A stretch of 46,828 bases of DNA from Candidatus Solibacter sp. (GCA_013822245.1 PNKE01000079.1:1-46828), one strand, 5' to 3'. Counted from the first letter of the stretch, positions 1 to 11,326 are shown. Numbers and translations are program-made. The notes: generated by a model not told the origin, from the sequence alone.

Positions 1-9
1 AAAGATTGA

Positions 10-57
10 AGCCCTGCCCGCCGGGGTCCCGAGATGGGAATCCGGCGGGGAGGGGCT
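10..57 (+). promoter_or_regulatory. Leader hairpin upstream of rpsJ
   Basis: Bases 17-24 (CCCGCCGG) pair with 42-49 (CCGGCGGG), and after a two-base internal mismatch bases 10-14 (AGCCC) pair with 53-57 (GGGCT). There is no T-run after it, so it is not a typical intrinsic terminator. It could be the end of an upstream transcript or a structured S10-operon leader; S10 leaders bind L4 in enterobacteria, but this one shows no recognisable L4 motif. Structure seen directly; role inferred. Confidence 0.45.
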
Positions 58-108
58 GAAACCCGACTAGGAGAGCGGGGAGACGGAGTCAGGAACGCGA
101 GCACAGCA

Positions 109-444
109 ATGGCACAGAGCATCACAAAGCGCATCCGCATCCGGTTGAAGGCATACGATCACCGGCTGCTGGATCAGTCCACAAACGAGATCGTGGAGAC
201 GGCGCGCCGGGCCGGCGCCAGCGTGGCCGGGCCGATCCCGCTGCCGACGCAGCGTAACAGTTATACGGTGAACCGCTCGCCGCACGTGGACAAGAAATCA
301 CGCGAGCAGTTCGAGATTCGCACTCACAAGCGGCTGCTCGACATCATCGAGCCGACGCAGGACACCGTTGACGCGTTGTCGAAGCTTGATCTTCCAGCGG
401 GGGTTGACGTGGAGATCAAGGCTTACCACAAGGGAGCGAAGTAG
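109..444 (+). CDS. rpsJ: 30S ribosomal protein S10 (uS10, NusE)
   Basis: Small-subunit head protein that also acts as NusE, the partner of NusB in transcription antitermination. From the ATG at 109 the product is 111 residues, close to the usual 100-105, and opens with the family block [20 protein letters not shown]; the conserved stretch [17 protein letters not shown] lies at residues 59-75. An in-frame ATG at 34 would add 25 unrelated residues and run through the leader hairpin, so it was not chosen. First gene of an unbroken S10-spc-alpha cluster; nothing of a str operon (rpsL, rpsG, fusA, tuf) is visible upstream in this window. The 125 bases to rplC hold no other gene. Confidence 0.97.
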   Translation: MAQSITKRIRIRLKAYDHRLLDQSTNEIVETARRAGASVAGPIPLPTQRNSYTVNRSPHVDKKSREQFEIRTHKRLLDIIEPTQDTVDALSKLDLPAGVDVEIKAYHKGAK

Positions 445-569
445 GCAGAGCGGGGCCCGCAGAGGGTCCGATGGCTGAAGGCGGCCCGTGAGGCGCCGGA
501 GGCAGTAGAGGAATGAAGGCCCGCGAGGCGAAGCGAAGCAGGCTTTGACGCGGGTGCAGGTGAGGGAAT

Positions 570-1196
570 ATGAGCCCAGGAATCATCGGCAAGAAAATCG
601 GTATGACTCAGGTCTTCCGGCCTGACGGGCAGGTAGTGCCCGTGACGCTGTTGAAGGCGGGTCCGTGCGTTGTCATCCAGCGCAAGACGCCGGCCACGGA
701 CGGCTATGACGCGGTCCAGCTCGGCATGGTGGAATTTGCGCGCAAAACGACCAGACCCATGGCGGGCCACCTGAAGAAAGCTGGCGCCGAGGGAGTGAAG
801 ATGGTGCGCGAGTTCCGCCTCAACAACGGGCGGAACGACGTGAAGGCCGGCGACCGGGTGCTGGTTGACCAGTTCAAGCCGAAGGACAAGGTCGACATCA
901 CGGGCGTCAGCAAGGGCCGCGGATTCGCGGGCGTAATGAAGCGTCACAATTTTGGCGGCGGCGACGGGAGCCATGGATCGATGTTCCACCGCGCGCCGGG
1001 ATCGATCGGCGCGTCGAGCTATCCGTCGCGGGTTTTTCCGGGGACGCGGATGGCCGGCCAGATGGGCAACGTGAATGTGACGGTTCGCAACCTCGAAGTG
1101 ATCGATGTGGACACCGAGGACAACGTATTGATGGTGAAGGGCGCGGTGCCGGGACCCAACGGCAGCTACGTGATCGTGAAGCGCGCCAAGAGGTAA
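570..1196 (+). CDS. rplC: 50S ribosomal protein L3 (uL3)
   Basis: Primary 23S rRNA binding protein whose long loop reaches the peptidyl transferase centre. At 208 residues it has the normal length. It opens [13 protein letters not shown] and contains [15 protein letters not shown] and the loop block [16 protein letters not shown] followed by RMAGQMGN. In E. coli the residue methylated by PrmB is the second Gln of SIGQNQT; here the aligned position is Ser, so this modification is not expected. Six bases separate its stop from rplD, consistent with co-transcription and coupled translation. Confidence 0.98.
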   Translation: MSPGIIGKKIGMTQVFRPDGQVVPVTLLKAGPCVVIQRKTPATDGYDAVQLGMVEFARKTTRPMAGHLKKAGAEGVKMVREFRLNNGRNDVKAGDRVLVDQFKPKDKVDITGVSKGRGFAGVMKRHNFGGGDGSHGSMFHRAPGSIGASSYPSRVFPGTRMAGQMGNVNVTVRNLEVIDVDTEDNVLMVKGAVPGPNGSYVIVKRAKR

Positions 1197-1202
1197 CAAA
1201 CG

Positions 1203-1832
1203 ATGCCCAAGGTTGATGTCGTCGATCTGAAAAACACGAAAGTGGGCGAACTGGAGCTGTCCGACGCAGTCTTCGCGGCGCCCGTGAACGAGAGCCTGAT
1301 TTACGAAAGCGTCCGGAACCACCTGGCGGGTCTGCGCGGCGGCAACGCCAAGACGAAGAACCGTTGGGAAGTGGCCGGGGCGGGCAAGAAGCTGTGGCGC
1401 CAGAAGGGCACCGGCCGGGCCAGAATGGGCTCGGTGCGCAGCCCGCTGTGGCGGCACGGCGCAACGACGCACGGTCCGCAGCCGCGCGACTACTCCTACC
1501 GCCTGAACAAGAAGATGGTGACCGGGGCGTTGCGTTCGGCGCTATCGGCGAAGCTGCGCGACGGCGAACTGGTGGTGGTGGACGGTTTCAGTCTGGCCGA
1601 CCACAGGACGAAGTCGATGGCTTCCGTTCTCGAAACCCTGGGCGGCAAGCGGACGGTGCTGCTGGTAAGCACGCTTGAAGCCAACCGCAATCTGGAACTG
1701 GGATCGCGCAACCTGCCTGGGGTGAAGCTGGTGGCCACCAGGGACGTGACGACCTACGACCTGCTGGCGCACAAGCAGGTGGTGCTGAGCCAGGCGGCGG
1801 CCGAGAAACTGTCGGAGGCTTTGGCGAAATGA
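1203..1832 (+). CDS. rplD: 50S ribosomal protein L4 (uL4)
   Basis: Large-subunit protein lining the exit tunnel; in enterobacteria it also represses the S10 operon, which is not shown here. The 209-residue product carries the family's glycine/arginine-rich tunnel loop, with [20 protein letters not shown] near residues 63-82 followed by [16 protein letters not shown]. The start ATG follows the rplC stop by six bases. Its last codon overlaps the rplW start (ATGA), implying translational coupling. Confidence 0.98.
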   Translation: MPKVDVVDLKNTKVGELELSDAVFAAPVNESLIYESVRNHLAGLRGGNAKTKNRWEVAGAGKKLWRQKGTGRARMGSVRSPLWRHGATTHGPQPRDYSYRLNKKMVTGALRSALSAKLRDGELVVVDGFSLADHRTKSMASVLETLGGKRTVLLVSTLEANRNLELGSRNLPGVKLVATRDVTTYDLLAHKQVVLSQAAAEKLSEALAK

Positions 1833-2119
1833 ACATCTACGATGTGATCATCCGGCCCGTAGTGACCGAGAAGGGCCTCTCGAAGAAGGAGAGCGAACAC
1901 ACGCTCTGCTTTGAAGTGAACAAGAATGCCACCAAGACCGACATCAAGGGGGCGGTGGAGAAGCTGTTCAAAGTGAAGGTTTCCGGCGTCCGGACGGCCA
2001 ACTTTGAAGGTAAGCTGCGCCGGCGCGGCCGTTACTCGGGCTACACGCAGGACTGGAAAAAAGCCTACGTGAAGTTGAAGGACGGCCAGAAGATGCCGGA
2101 GTACGCCGAGCTGGTGTAA
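1829..2119 (+). CDS. rplW: 50S ribosomal protein L23 (uL23)
   Basis: Protein at the exit of the ribosomal tunnel and docking site for trigger factor and SRP. The 96-residue product has the family start [20 protein letters not shown] and the typical C-terminal extension block [21 protein letters not shown]. It starts inside the rplD stop codon through an ATGA overlap, so the start is well fixed. Length is normal for bacteria (about 95-100). Confidence 0.97.
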   Translation: MNIYDVIIRPVVTEKGLSKKESEHTLCFEVNKNATKTDIKGAVEKLFKVKVSGVRTANFEGKLRRRGRYSGYTQDWKKAYVKLKDGQKMPEYAELV

Positions 2120-2153
2120 GGCGGCTCGATCGAGGAGAGAAAGGCGAAACCCT

Positions 2154-2984
2154 ATGCCAGTTAAATCCTACAAGCCGACGACGCCGACGCGACGCTTCGC
2201 CACCACTCTGGACAAGAGCGAGCTGACCAAGCAGACGCCGGAGAAGTCGCTGACCGAAGGAATAAAGAAGTCGGGCGGCCGCAACAACAAGGGCAAGGTC
2301 ACCATCCGGTTCCGGGGCGGCGGGCATAAGCGGGCCTACCGTGTGATCGACTTCAAGCGCGACAAGACGGGCGTTCCGGCCAGGGTGGCGGCGATCGAAT
2401 ACGATCCGAACCGTTCGGCGCATATCGCGCTGCTGAACTACGCCGACGGCGAAAAGCGATACATCCTGTACCCGGTCGGTCTGACCGTGGGGCGCGCGGT
2501 GATGTCCGGGCCTGAAGCCGACATTCTGCCGGGCAACGCGCTGCCGCTGGCCAACATTCCGGAAGGCACGACGATTCACAACATCGAACTGAGACCGGGC
2601 AAGGGCGGGCAGATGGTGCGTTCGGCGGGCGGATCGGCGCAGTTGGTGAGCCGCGAGGGCGGCATCGCGCTGGTGAAGCTGCCGTCGGGCGAAGTCCGCA
2701 AGGTGCCGACGGTGTGTTACGCCACGGTGGGCCAGGTGGGCAATGTGGATCATGAGAATGTTTCGCTGGGCAAGGCGGGCCGGACGCGCTGGCTGGGCAA
2801 GCGTCCTCACAACCGGGGCGTTTCGATGAACCCGGTGGATCACCCGCATGGCGGCGGCGAAGGCCGCACGTCGGGCGGCCGGCATCCGGTGACGCCGTGG
2901 GGCCAGCCGACGCGCGGCTACAGGACTCGGAACAACAAGCGGACCGACAACATGATCGTCACCCGCCGGTACGGAAAGAAGTAA
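2154..2984 (+). CDS. rplB: 50S ribosomal protein L2 (uL2)
   Basis: Conserved 23S rRNA binding protein needed for subunit association and peptidyl transfer. The 276-residue product is full length. It shows the N-terminal block [20 protein letters not shown], the central RNA-binding domain and the C-terminal signature [19 protein letters not shown], which includes the functionally important histidine of the HPHGGGEG motif. A purine-rich GGAGAGAAAGG lies about ten bases before the ATG. 34 bases follow rplW. Confidence 0.98.
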   Translation: MPVKSYKPTTPTRRFATTLDKSELTKQTPEKSLTEGIKKSGGRNNKGKVTIRFRGGGHKRAYRVIDFKRDKTGVPARVAAIEYDPNRSAHIALLNYADGEKRYILYPVGLTVGRAVMSGPEADILPGNALPLANIPEGTTIHNIELRPGKGGQMVRSAGGSAQLVSREGGIALVKLPSGEVRKVPTVCYATVGQVGNVDHENVSLGKAGRTRWLGKRPHNRGVSMNPVDHPHGGGEGRTSGGRHPVTPWGQPTRGYRTRNNKRTDNMIVTRRYGKK

Positions 2985-3006
2985 GAGCGGAGAGAGTGAT
3001 TCAACG

Positions 3007-3279
3007 ATGAGCCGTTCAGTCAAAAAAGGGCCTTTCGCCGATACCCATCTTGTGGACAAGGTGGTGGCGATGAACAGCAAGAGCGAGAAGAAGGTGGTTC
3101 GGACCTGGTCGCGCCGGTCGACCATTCTGCCCGAATTCATCGGCCACACGATCGCGGTGCACAACGGAAAGAAGTTCATTCCGGTGTATGTGACCGAGAA
3201 CATGGTGGGGCACAAGCTTGGCGAATTCTCTCCGACGCGGACCTTCAAGGGCCACGCGAACAAGAGCGACAAGAAGTAG
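3007..3279 (+). CDS. rpsS: 30S ribosomal protein S19 (uS19)
   Basis: Small-subunit head protein that forms a complex with S13 and contacts the A-site region. The product is 90 residues, as usual, opens [19 protein letters not shown], and carries the conserved [20 protein letters not shown] and [16 protein letters not shown] blocks. It lies 22 bases downstream of rplB and 47 bases upstream of rplV, in standard S10-operon order. Confidence 0.98.
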   Translation: MSRSVKKGPFADTHLVDKVVAMNSKSEKKVVRTWSRRSTILPEFIGHTIAVHNGKKFIPVYVTENMVGHKLGEFSPTRTFKGHANKSDKK

Positions 3280-3326
3280 GCCGGCGAGGGCAAGCGACCC
3301 GGAGAGCCGGTAGAGGATCTTGAACG

Positions 3327-3698
3327 ATGCAAGTGAAAGCGGAAGCCAGATATGTCCGAGTTTCGCCGCAGAAGGCGAGGCTGGTGGTCGATTTGATCCG
3401 CGGCCGGAAGGCCGGCGAGGCGATCACGATTCTTCGGACGACCAACAAGCGGATGTCGCCCGAGGTGGAGAAGGTGCTGCGTTCGGCGATCGCCAACGCC
3501 GAGGACCGGTTCACCGGGGTGGATGTGGACAGCCTGCTGGTGACCGAAGCCTACGTCAATGAGGGGCCGCGCCAGAAGCGGATCCGGCCGGCGCCGATGG
3601 GCCGGGCGTACCGCTATCAGCGGCGGACGGCACACATCGTGGTGAAAGTGGGCGACGGCGTTTCTGAAGCAGCGGTTGCGGCTGAGGAAAAGGAATAG
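3327..3698 (+). CDS. rplV: 50S ribosomal protein L22 (uL22)
   Basis: Globular domain plus beta-hairpin that forms part of the exit-tunnel constriction; macrolide resistance mutations map to this hairpin in other bacteria. The 123-residue product shows [20 protein letters not shown] at its start and the hairpin tip sequence [20 protein letters not shown] near residues 86-105, followed by a short acidic Ala/Glu tail (about ten residues more than the shortest homologues). The rpsC start follows ten bases after its stop. Confidence 0.97.
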   Translation: MQVKAEARYVRVSPQKARLVVDLIRGRKAGEAITILRTTNKRMSPEVEKVLRSAIANAEDRFTGVDVDSLLVTEAYVNEGPRQKRIRPAPMGRAYRYQRRTAHIVVKVGDGVSEAAVAAEEKE

Positions 3699-3708
3699 AG
3701 GACTTCGA

Positions 3709-4575
3709 ATGGGCCAGAAAGTTCATCCGTACGGTTTCCGGCTGGGAGTGACGAAGAACTGGCGTTCGCGCTGGTTCGCCACGGCCGATTACGCCAAACT
3801 GCTGCATGAGGACTTGCAGCTGAAGCAGGCTCTGAGGGAGCGGTTAAAGGCCGCCGGCGTGAGCGCGGTGGAAGTGGAGCGGCCCGGCGGCTCGAAGCTG
3901 CGGATCACGATTCACACCTCGCGACCGGGCCTGATCATCGGGCGAAAGGGCGCCGAGATCGAGAAGTTGAAGCAGGATCTGGCGCAGCAGACCAAGCGCG
4001 AAGTCTTCATCGACATTCAGGAAGTGCACAAGCCAGAGATGGACGCCCAACTGGTGTCTGAGTCCATCGCGTTGCAGCTGGAAAAGCGCGTTGCCTTCCG
4101 CCGCGCGATGCGCAAGGCGGTGGAAAGCGCGTTGCGGTTTGGCTGCAAGGGCATCAAGGTGCGGGTGTCGGGCCGGTTGAACGGCGCCGAAATCGCGCGC
4201 AGCGAGTGGTATCTGCAGGGGCAGTTGCCGCTGCACACGCTTCGCGCCGACATAGACTACGGCTTCGCCGAGGCGCACACGACCTACGGCGTGATTGGCA
4301 TCAAGTGTTGGGTATACAAGGGCGAGGTGGCCACGGGCGGCCTGTTGCGCCGGACGCGGTCCGACGAACCCCGCCGCAACCCGCGCCGTGAGCGCCGCGA
4401 ACCGCGTCCGACGCACGCCCCGGCGCCTTTGGGCGCGCAGGAAGGCGGCGCGGTGCAGGAGGCGCCGGCGTTTGAGTCCGCCAGGGCAGCCGCTCCGGTG
4501 GTGGCTCCGGTGGCCGCGCCTCCGCAGCCGGCCTGGAAGAGTGACGCGGGCAGCGAAGGGACTCCGCAGAGCTAG
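3709..4575 (+). CDS. rpsC: 30S ribosomal protein S3 (uS3) with long Ala/Pro/Arg tail
   Basis: Head protein at the mRNA entry channel. The start at 3709 gives [20 protein letters not shown], the family N-terminus; the in-frame ATG at 3676 lies inside rplV and adds 11 unrelated residues. The KH domain carries the GXXG loop in [16 protein letters not shown], and the S3 C-terminal domain ends near [14 protein letters not shown]. After that, roughly 75 residues form an Arg-rich then Ala/Pro-rich low-complexity tail, making 288 residues against the usual 210-240. The tail is in the same uninterrupted frame. Its function is unknown. Confidence 0.97.
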   Translation: MGQKVHPYGFRLGVTKNWRSRWFATADYAKLLHEDLQLKQALRERLKAAGVSAVEVERPGGSKLRITIHTSRPGLIIGRKGAEIEKLKQDLAQQTKREVFIDIQEVHKPEMDAQLVSESIALQLEKRVAFRRAMRKAVESALRFGCKGIKVRVSGRLNGAEIARSEWYLQGQLPLHTLRADIDYGFAEAHTTYGVIGIKCWVYKGEVATGGLLRRTRSDEPRRNPRRERREPRPTHAPAPLGAQEGGAVQEAPAFESARAAAPVVAPVAAPPQPAWKSDAGSEGTPQS

Positions 4576-4628
4576 GCTTGGCGGCGGGGGAAGCGATTGA
4601 GAGAAGAGAGAACGGAGACTAGACAGCC

Positions 4629-5048
<420 letters not shown>

Positions 5049-5111
5049 AGCGAGATTGAGGCCCGAGGACGATCTCCCGCCAGACGGGGGCGAGTCGAGG
5101 ATGAGCGAGAG

Positions 5112-5321
5112 ATGAAAACCGATCAGATTCGAGCGATGGATGAAAAAGAGCTGGCCGTGAAGGCCAGTGAGATCGACGACCAGATTTTCCGTCTGCGGTT
5201 CCAGATGTCGCTGGGCCAGACCGACGGGCTGAAGAAGTACCGCGAGTTGAGGAAAGACCGCGCGAGGCTGATGACGATCCGCCGCGAGCGGGAACTGACG
5301 GCCGCGAAGGGGGCGAACTAG
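5112..5321 (+). CDS. rpmC: 50S ribosomal protein L29 (uL29)
   Basis: Small two-helix protein beside L23 at the tunnel exit. The 69-residue product has the family pattern: IRAMDEKELAVKASEIDDQI followed by FRLRFQMSLGQTDGLKKYRE and an Arg-rich second helix. A GAGCGAGAG purine stretch lies just before the ATG. It sits 63 bases after rplP, and only three bases separate its stop from rpsQ. Confidence 0.96.
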   Translation: MKTDQIRAMDEKELAVKASEIDDQIFRLRFQMSLGQTDGLKKYRELRKDRARLMTIRRERELTAAKGAN

Positions 5322-5324
5322 GCC

Positions 5325-5612
5325 ATGGCGCAGCAGACAGCCAGTATCAAGAACGAAAAAGTCGGCGAGGTCGTTTCGACCAAGATGACCAAGACGATCG
5401 TGGTGCAGGTGACGCGGCGCGTTCCGCATCCGCTGTACAAGCGGATTGTGACGATGCGCAAGAAGTTTTATGCCCACGACGAGCAGCAGACGGCGAAGCT
5501 GGGCGATGTGGTGCGGATCGTGGAGAGCCGGCCGATGAGCAAGCTGAAGCGCTGGACGCTGGGCGAAGTGGTGCGGCGCGCGGTGGACACCACGGTGGCC
5601 AAGGCCGAGTAG
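5325..5612 (+). CDS. rpsQ: 30S ribosomal protein S17 (uS17)
   Basis: Primary 16S rRNA binder with an OB fold. The 95-residue product shows the core [20 protein letters not shown], then [19 protein letters not shown] and the final [18 protein letters not shown] block. It is about ten residues longer than the E. coli protein, mainly at the N-terminus ([10 protein letters not shown]) and in a short Ala/Lys tail. It starts three bases after rpmC. Confidence 0.96.
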   Translation: MAQQTASIKNEKVGEVVSTKMTKTIVVQVTRRVPHPLYKRIVTMRKKFYAHDEQQTAKLGDVVRIVESRPMSKLKRWTLGEVVRRAVDTTVAKAE

Positions 5613-5646
5613 GCGAGTCGAGCGAAGGTTCAAGAGGAGTTCCGCC

Positions 5647-6015
5647 ATGATTGGAATGAGAACAATGCTGGAGGTGGCCGACAACAGCGGCGCACGCAAG
5701 CTCCAGTGCATCCTGCCGCGCGGCGGCGACAAGGGATTGACGGCCGGCCTGGGCGACATCGTGACGGCTGCGGTGAAGGAAGCGGCGCCGGATTCAAATA
5801 TCAAGAAGGGCAAGGTTGTGCGGTGCGTGATCGTGAGGATGCGGAAAGAGACCCGGCGCAAGGACGGGACCTACATCCGCTTCGATTCCAACGCGGCCGT
5901 GCTGGTGAACGAGCTTGGCGAGCCGGTGGGCACGCGCGTGTTCGGGCCGGTGGCCCGCGAACTGCGCGACAAGCGGTTCATGAAGATCGTATCGCTTGCG
6001 CCGGAGGTGATCTAA
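5647..6015 (+). CDS. rplN: 50S ribosomal protein L14 (uL14)
   Basis: Subunit-interface protein and docking site of the silencing factor RsfS. The product has the canonical length of 122 residues, opens [20 protein letters not shown] and contains [20 protein letters not shown] and [20 protein letters not shown] at the end. A GGAG Shine-Dalgarno stretch (AGAGGAGTTCCGCC) precedes the ATG. Its valine codons are nearly all GTG (12 of 14, none GTC), typical of this part of the cluster. Confidence 0.98.
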   Translation: MIGMRTMLEVADNSGARKLQCILPRGGDKGLTAGLGDIVTAAVKEAAPDSNIKKGKVVRCVIVRMRKETRRKDGTYIRFDSNAAVLVNELGEPVGTRVFGPVARELRDKRFMKIVSLAPEVI

Positions 6016-6016
6016 C

Positions 6017-6394
6017 ATGGCGGGACGTCTGGCAACACGGCATAACGAACCCAAGCCCAAGGTGAAGACCAGGATCCGCAAGGGCGACGTGGTGAAAGTG
6101 ATCACGGGCCGCGACAAGGGCAAGAGCGGACGCGTTCTGGAAGTGGACCGCGACAGCGGGCGCGTTCTGGTCGAGGGCGTGATGATGATGAAGAAGGCAG
6201 TCAAGCCGAACCCGGCCAAGGGCGTCAAGGGCGGCCTGGCCGAGCGCGAGTCGCCGGTCGATCTGTCGAACGTGATGATCCTCACCGGCGACGGCAAGAC
6301 GAGCCGGATCGGCGTGAAGGAAGACAAGGTGGGCGCCAAGGTGCGCCGCGTGCGGGTGGCCCGGAAAACCGGCGAGACCCTGGACAAGAAGTAA
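6017..6394 (+). CDS. rplX: 50S ribosomal protein L24 (uL24)
   Basis: Assembly-initiator protein with a KOW motif. The KOW region reads RIRKGDVVKVITGRDKGKSG, followed by VEGVMMMKKAVKPNP. From the ATG at 6017, one base after the rplN stop, the product is 125 residues, about 20 longer than usual because of the N-terminal segment AGRLATRHNEPKPK. An in-frame GTG at 6062 would give a family-length protein of 110 residues, but no Shine-Dalgarno stands before it, so the ATG was kept. Confidence 0.95.
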   Translation: MAGRLATRHNEPKPKVKTRIRKGDVVKVITGRDKGKSGRVLEVDRDSGRVLVEGVMMMKKAVKPNPAKGVKGGLAERESPVDLSNVMILTGDGKTSRIGVKEDKVGAKVRRVRVARKTGETLDKK

Positions 6395-6433
6395 GGATTC
6401 GAACCAGGAAACGTCAGGAGAAAGCAGCCAACA

Positions 6434-6979
6434 ATGAAGGCGAGACTGAGAGAGCATTACGAGAACACGGTGGTGGCCGAACTGAACAAGCAGTTTGGCT
6501 ACGCGAACCCGATGGCGGTGCCGAGGCTGGTGAAGGTGACGGTGAACATCGGCATGGGCGAGGCGACGCAGAACCCGAAGCTGATTGACGGCGCGGTGAC
6601 CGAATTGACCGCCATTACGGGCCAGAAGCCGGTCATCACCAAGGCGCGCAAGTCGATCGCGGCGTTCAAACTGCGCGAGGGCATGTCGATCGGCTGCATG
6701 GTGACGCTGCGCGGCGACAAGATGTATGAGTTTCTGGACCGTCTGATGAACGTGGCGCTGCCGCGTGTGCGCGACTTCCGCGGCGTTTCGTCGAAGAGCT
6801 TCGACGGCCGGGGCAACTACACGCTGGGCGTTCGCGACCAGTTGATCTTCCCCGAGATCGACTACAACAAAGTGGACAAGACCAAGGGCATGAACATCTG
6901 CGTGACGACGACGGCGGGTACCGACGCCGAAGCGCAGGCGCTGTTGAAGGCGATGGGCATGCCGCTCCGGCAGAACTAG
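6434..6979 (+). CDS. rplE: 50S ribosomal protein L5 (uL5)
   Basis: Binds 5S rRNA and contacts the P-site tRNA and S13. The 181-residue product has normal length, with the conserved [40 protein letters not shown] and [20 protein letters not shown] blocks. A GTCAGGAGAAAG Shine-Dalgarno stretch precedes the ATG. It sits 39 bases after rplX and 29 before rpsN, the usual spc-operon order. Confidence 0.98.
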   Translation: MKARLREHYENTVVAELNKQFGYANPMAVPRLVKVTVNIGMGEATQNPKLIDGAVTELTAITGQKPVITKARKSIAAFKLREGMSIGCMVTLRGDKMYEFLDRLMNVALPRVRDFRGVSSKSFDGRGNYTLGVRDQLIFPEIDYNKVDKTKGMNICVTTTAGTDAEAQALLKAMGMPLRQN

Positions 6980-7008
6980 GGACCGGGAAAGGATAGGGTT
7001 TTCAAACG

Positions 7009-7236
7009 ATGTCAACCAACGCAAGAGAAGCCAAGACCCGCGAATCCCACGAGAAGATCGCCCGGGCGAAAGCGGCTGGCAAGAAGGTTCCGAAACTGGA
7101 AGTGCGGCACCGGAACCGCTGTCTGCGGTGCGGCCGGTCGCGGGCCTATATGCGCAAGTTCAAGCTGTGCCGAATCTGCTTCCGGCAGTTGGCGCTGCAA
7201 GGCGAGATCCCCGGCGTGGTGAAGTCGAGCTGGTAA
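7009..7236 (+). CDS. rpsN: 30S ribosomal protein S14, zinc-binding type (uS14)
   Basis: Small head protein close to the decoding site. The C-terminal half holds the zinc ribbon Cys38-X2-Cys41 and Cys54-X2-Cys57 in [20 protein letters not shown], so this is the C+ (type Z) form rather than the longer zinc-free E. coli form. At 75 residues it is about 14 longer than the usual type Z protein; the extra is a Lys/Ala-rich N-terminus. The conserved end [11 protein letters not shown] is intact. Confidence 0.96.
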   Translation: MSTNAREAKTRESHEKIARAKAAGKKVPKLEVRHRNRCLRCGRSRAYMRKFKLCRICFRQLALQGEIPGVVKSSW

Positions 7237-7294
7237 GAAGGGCGAGACAAGCGCCAAGACCACGGTATTAGAGCAGAGCAGGAAGAAAGTAGAA

Positions 7295-7690
7295 ATGATT
7301 TCCGATCCCATCGCCGACATGCTCACGCGCGTCAGGAACGCGCTGGCGGCCCGCCATCAAAAGGTGGATGTGCCGGCCTCGAAGCTGAAGACCGAGATTG
7401 CGCGGATCTTGAAGGATGAAGGCTACATCCTCAACTACAAGATCGTCGACGACAACAATCACAAGGCGATCCGCGTGTACCTGAAGTACACGCCGGCCAA
7501 CCAGCCGGTGATCTCGCACATGACGCGGGTATCGCGGCCGGGATGCCGCGTCTATGTGGGTTCGAAGGAGATCCCAAAGGTGCTGGGCGGGCTGGGGATC
7601 AACATTGTCACCACCCCGAAGGGCGTGATGACGGGCAAGACGGCCCACAAAGAGGGAGTCGGCGGCGAGTTGTTGTGCGAGGTCTACTAG
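7295..7690 (+). CDS. rpsH: 30S ribosomal protein S8 (uS8)
   Basis: Primary 16S rRNA binding protein of the platform; in enterobacteria it represses the spc operon. The 131-residue product starts MISDPIADMLTRVRNALAAR and ends with the typical STXXG-type loop segment, here TTPKGVMTGKTAHKEGVGGE, where the usual Ser-Thr-Ser is Thr-Thr-Pro, followed by LLCEVY. Purine-rich AGCAGGAAGAAAG precedes the ATG. 58 bases separate it from rpsN. Confidence 0.97.
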   Translation: MISDPIADMLTRVRNALAARHQKVDVPASKLKTEIARILKDEGYILNYKIVDDNNHKAIRVYLKYTPANQPVISHMTRVSRPGCRVYVGSKEIPKVLGGLGINIVTTPKGVMTGKTAHKEGVGGELLCEVY

Positions 7691-7779
7691 GCCGCCGCGG
7701 CAGTGGAATTCGCGGAGAGCAGATAGGAGCGCGGTCCGGAAATTGACAGGTTTCCTGGAAAGCGGACTGGAGAAAGAGA

Positions 7780-8316
7780 ATGTCGAGAGTAGGCAAGAAA
7801 CCGATCCCGCTGCCGGCAGGCGTCAAAGTGACGGTCGACGGGATGATCAAAGTGGAAGGCCCGAAGGGCAAGCTGACGGTTCCAATGATGGAAGGCGTGC
7901 GGCTTGAGCAGAACGGCGCGGCGCTGGAAATCAAGCGCGACAACGACAGCTACGCGGCCGTGCACGGCCTGACGCGGGCGCTGACGGCCAATGCGGTGAC
8001 CGGCGTGAGCACGGGCTTTGTCCGGGAACTGGATATCGTCGGCATCGGCTACCGCGCCGAGGTGAAGGGCGAAGTGATCGTCTTTTTGCTGGGCTACTCG
8101 CACCCGATCGAGTTCCTGCTGCCGAAGGGCGTTGAGTGCAGGGTGGACAAGCAGACGCACCTGGTGTTGTCGAGCATCGACCGCCAGCAGTTGGGCCAGG
8201 TGGCGGCCAATATCCGCGCGCTGCGTCCGCCGGAGCCGTACAAGTTGAAGGGCATCCGCTACACCGGCGAAGTGCTGAAGAAGAAGGTCGGCAAGACCGG
8301 CGCGGGCGGCAAGTAG
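7780..8316 (+). CDS. rplF: 50S ribosomal protein L6 (uL6)
   Basis: Two-domain protein near the factor-binding site. The 178-residue product opens [20 protein letters not shown] and ends with the conserved GKGIRY-type block, here [31 protein letters not shown] Shine-Dalgarno lies just upstream. The 89 bases between rpsH and rplF hold nothing recognisable. Confidence 0.97.
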   Translation: MSRVGKKPIPLPAGVKVTVDGMIKVEGPKGKLTVPMMEGVRLEQNGAALEIKRDNDSYAAVHGLTRALTANAVTGVSTGFVRELDIVGIGYRAEVKGEVIVFLLGYSHPIEFLLPKGVECRVDKQTHLVLSSIDRQQLGQVAANIRALRPPEPYKLKGIRYTGEVLKKKVGKTGAGGK

Positions 8317-8349
8317 GGCGTACGGCGGTTGAAGGAGATCGGATAAGCC

Positions 8350-8709
8350 ATGATTCAGAAGACAAACAAGGACGCCCGCCGGCGCCGGATCCATACCCGG
8401 ATCAGGGCACAGGTGAAGGGGACCGAAGCGCGCCCCCGTCTGGCCGTTTTCCGCAGCCTCAAGCACATTTACGCTCAGGTGATCGACGACCGGGCCGGCC
8501 GGACGCTGGCCGCGGCATCGAGCGCGGAAAAGAATGGGACGGCCAATGGCGGCAACGTTGCCGGAGCGAAGGAGATCGGCGGCCTGATCGCCAGGCGGGC
8601 GCGGGAAGCCGGCATCAAGACAGTTGTTTTCGACCGCGGAGGCTTCCTCTACCACGGCCGCATCAAGGCGCTGGCCGAAGCGGCGCGCGAAGCTGGACTG
8701 GAGTTTTAG
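8350..8709 (+). CDS. rplR: 50S ribosomal protein L18 (uL18)
   Basis: 5S rRNA binding protein. The 119-residue product has the family core [20 protein letters not shown] (here preceded by Glu-Ala), a central Ala/Ser segment and the C-terminal block [20 protein letters not shown], followed by [22 protein letters not shown] Shine-Dalgarno stretch precedes the ATG. The rpsE start follows four bases after its stop. Confidence 0.97.
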   Translation: MIQKTNKDARRRRIHTRIRAQVKGTEARPRLAVFRSLKHIYAQVIDDRAGRTLAAASSAEKNGTANGGNVAGAKEIGGLIARRAREAGIKTVVFDRGGFLYHGRIKALAEAAREAGLEF

Positions 8710-8713
8710 ACCA

Positions 8714-9226
8714 ATGCCTGTGACCTCAGTGAAGAGAATCGATCCGAAAACGCTGAACCTGAAGGAACAGGTGGTCAGCATCAACCGCGTGACCAAGGTC
8801 GTCAAGGGCGGCAAGAACCTGAGTTTCTCAGCCCTTGTCGTGGTCGGCGACCCTGAACAGAAAGTGGTCGGCTACGGCATGGGCAAGGCCAAGGAAGTGC
8901 CGTCGGCCATCAAGAAGGGCATCGAGGCGGCGAAGAAGAACCTGCACCAGGTGCACACGCTGGGTTCGACGATCCCGCACCGGGTGCTGGGCCGGTACTG
9001 CTCGTCGGAAGTGCTGCTGAAGCCGGCCTCCGAGGGCACCGGCGTCATCGCCGGCGGCGCGGTACGCGCGGTGATCCAGGCGGCGGGGATACCGAACGTG
9101 CTGACCAAGTCGCTGGGCCGGCGCAACCCGCATAACGTTGTCAAGGCGACGATCGTGGCGCTCGACCTGCTCCGCGACAAGGCGGGGGTGGCCGAACTGC
9201 GCGGCATCGCGGTGGAGAACCTGTAA
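8714..9226 (+). CDS. rpsE: 30S ribosomal protein S5 (uS5)
   Basis: Protein of the decoding-fidelity region. From the ATG at 8714 the product is 170 residues, opening [20 protein letters not shown]; the in-frame ATG at 8624 lies inside rplR and adds 30 unrelated residues. The conserved loop [20 protein letters not shown] and the [20 protein letters not shown] helix are present, as is the end block [16 protein letters not shown]. It follows rplR by four bases. Confidence 0.97.
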   Translation: MPVTSVKRIDPKTLNLKEQVVSINRVTKVVKGGKNLSFSALVVVGDPEQKVVGYGMGKAKEVPSAIKKGIEAAKKNLHQVHTLGSTIPHRVLGRYCSSEVLLKPASEGTGVIAGGAVRAVIQAAGIPNVLTKSLGRRNPHNVVKATIVALDLLRDKAGVAELRGIAVENL

Positions 9227-9228
9227 CC

Positions 9229-9411
9229 ATGGCTGAGGCAAAGATCAAAATCCAGCTGATTTCAAGCCCCATCGGCAGCCCGGAAAAGCACAAGAAGATC
9301 GTGCGCGCCCTGGGATTGAATAAGATGAACCAGACCGTTGAGCGGCCCGATACACCGGGCTTCAGGGGCATGGCCAAGAAGGTGCCCCATCTGTTGAAAG
9401 TGGTCGAGTAA
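9229..9411 (+). CDS. rpmD: 50S ribosomal protein L30 (uL30)
   Basis: Small large-subunit protein of the bacterial 60-residue type. It has the family pattern IKIQLISSPIGSPEKHKKIV, LGLNKMNQTVERPDTPGFRG and the terminal MAKKVPHLLKVVE. It starts two bases after the rpsE stop and is followed by rplO 14 bases later. The gene is absent from some bacterial phyla but present here in its usual place. Confidence 0.95.
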   Translation: MAEAKIKIQLISSPIGSPEKHKKIVRALGLNKMNQTVERPDTPGFRGMAKKVPHLLKVVE

Positions 9412-9425
9412 GAGGAATAGACGCG

Positions 9426-9884
9426 ATGGACCTGAGCAATATCAGCCCTCCGAAGGGACAAGTCAAGAAGCAGCGGCGAGTGGGCCGCGGCATGGGTTCG
9501 GGCCGCGGAAAGACCTCGGGCCGGGGCCAAAAGGGCCAGAAGTCGATCTCCGGCTACTCCCATATGCGCGGTTTCGAGGGCGGGCAGATGCCGATGCACC
9601 GCCGCCTTCCCAAGCGCGGCTTTTCGAACGCGCTGTTCAAGAAGTCCTACGCGGTGATCAATGTCGGCATGCTGGAGAAACTGGAAGGCGATGTCTTCAG
9701 CCCCGAAACGCTCTCCGCCCGCGGCATCATCAAAAAGCTTGGCGACGGGCTGAAGATTCTCGGCAACGGGGACCTGAAGCGCAAGATCACCGTCACGGCC
9801 CACCTGTTCTCGAAGTCCGCCGAGGAGAAAATCAAGGCGGCTGGCGGGACCGTGGCTCTCGTCGCGCCGCGGAAGGCTGAGTAG
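9426..9884 (+). CDS. rplO: 50S ribosomal protein L15 (uL15)
   Basis: Late-assembly large-subunit protein. The 152-residue product shows MDLSNISPPKGQVKKQRRVG, the Gly/Arg/Lys-rich extension RGMGSGRGKTSGRGQKGQKS and the motif GFEGGQMPMHRRLPKRGF, then a C-terminal domain ending GGTVALVAPRKAE. AGAGGAATAG upstream serves as a ribosome binding site. It lies directly before secY, as in most spc operons. Confidence 0.97.
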   Translation: MDLSNISPPKGQVKKQRRVGRGMGSGRGKTSGRGQKGQKSISGYSHMRGFEGGQMPMHRRLPKRGFSNALFKKSYAVINVGMLEKLEGDVFSPETLSARGIIKKLGDGLKILGNGDLKRKITVTAHLFSKSAEEKIKAAGGTVALVAPRKAE

Positions 9885-9919
9885 GTTTTTTCGCATCCAT
9901 CGAAGCAGGACGTCAACCC

Positions 9920-11326
<1,407 letters not shown>

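Noticed and set aside
1968-3635. 555-residue minus-strand frame across rplW-rplB-rpsS-rplV
   Set aside because: It is antisense to four certain ribosomal genes and rich in Arg, His and Pro; no recognisable domain or ribosome site.
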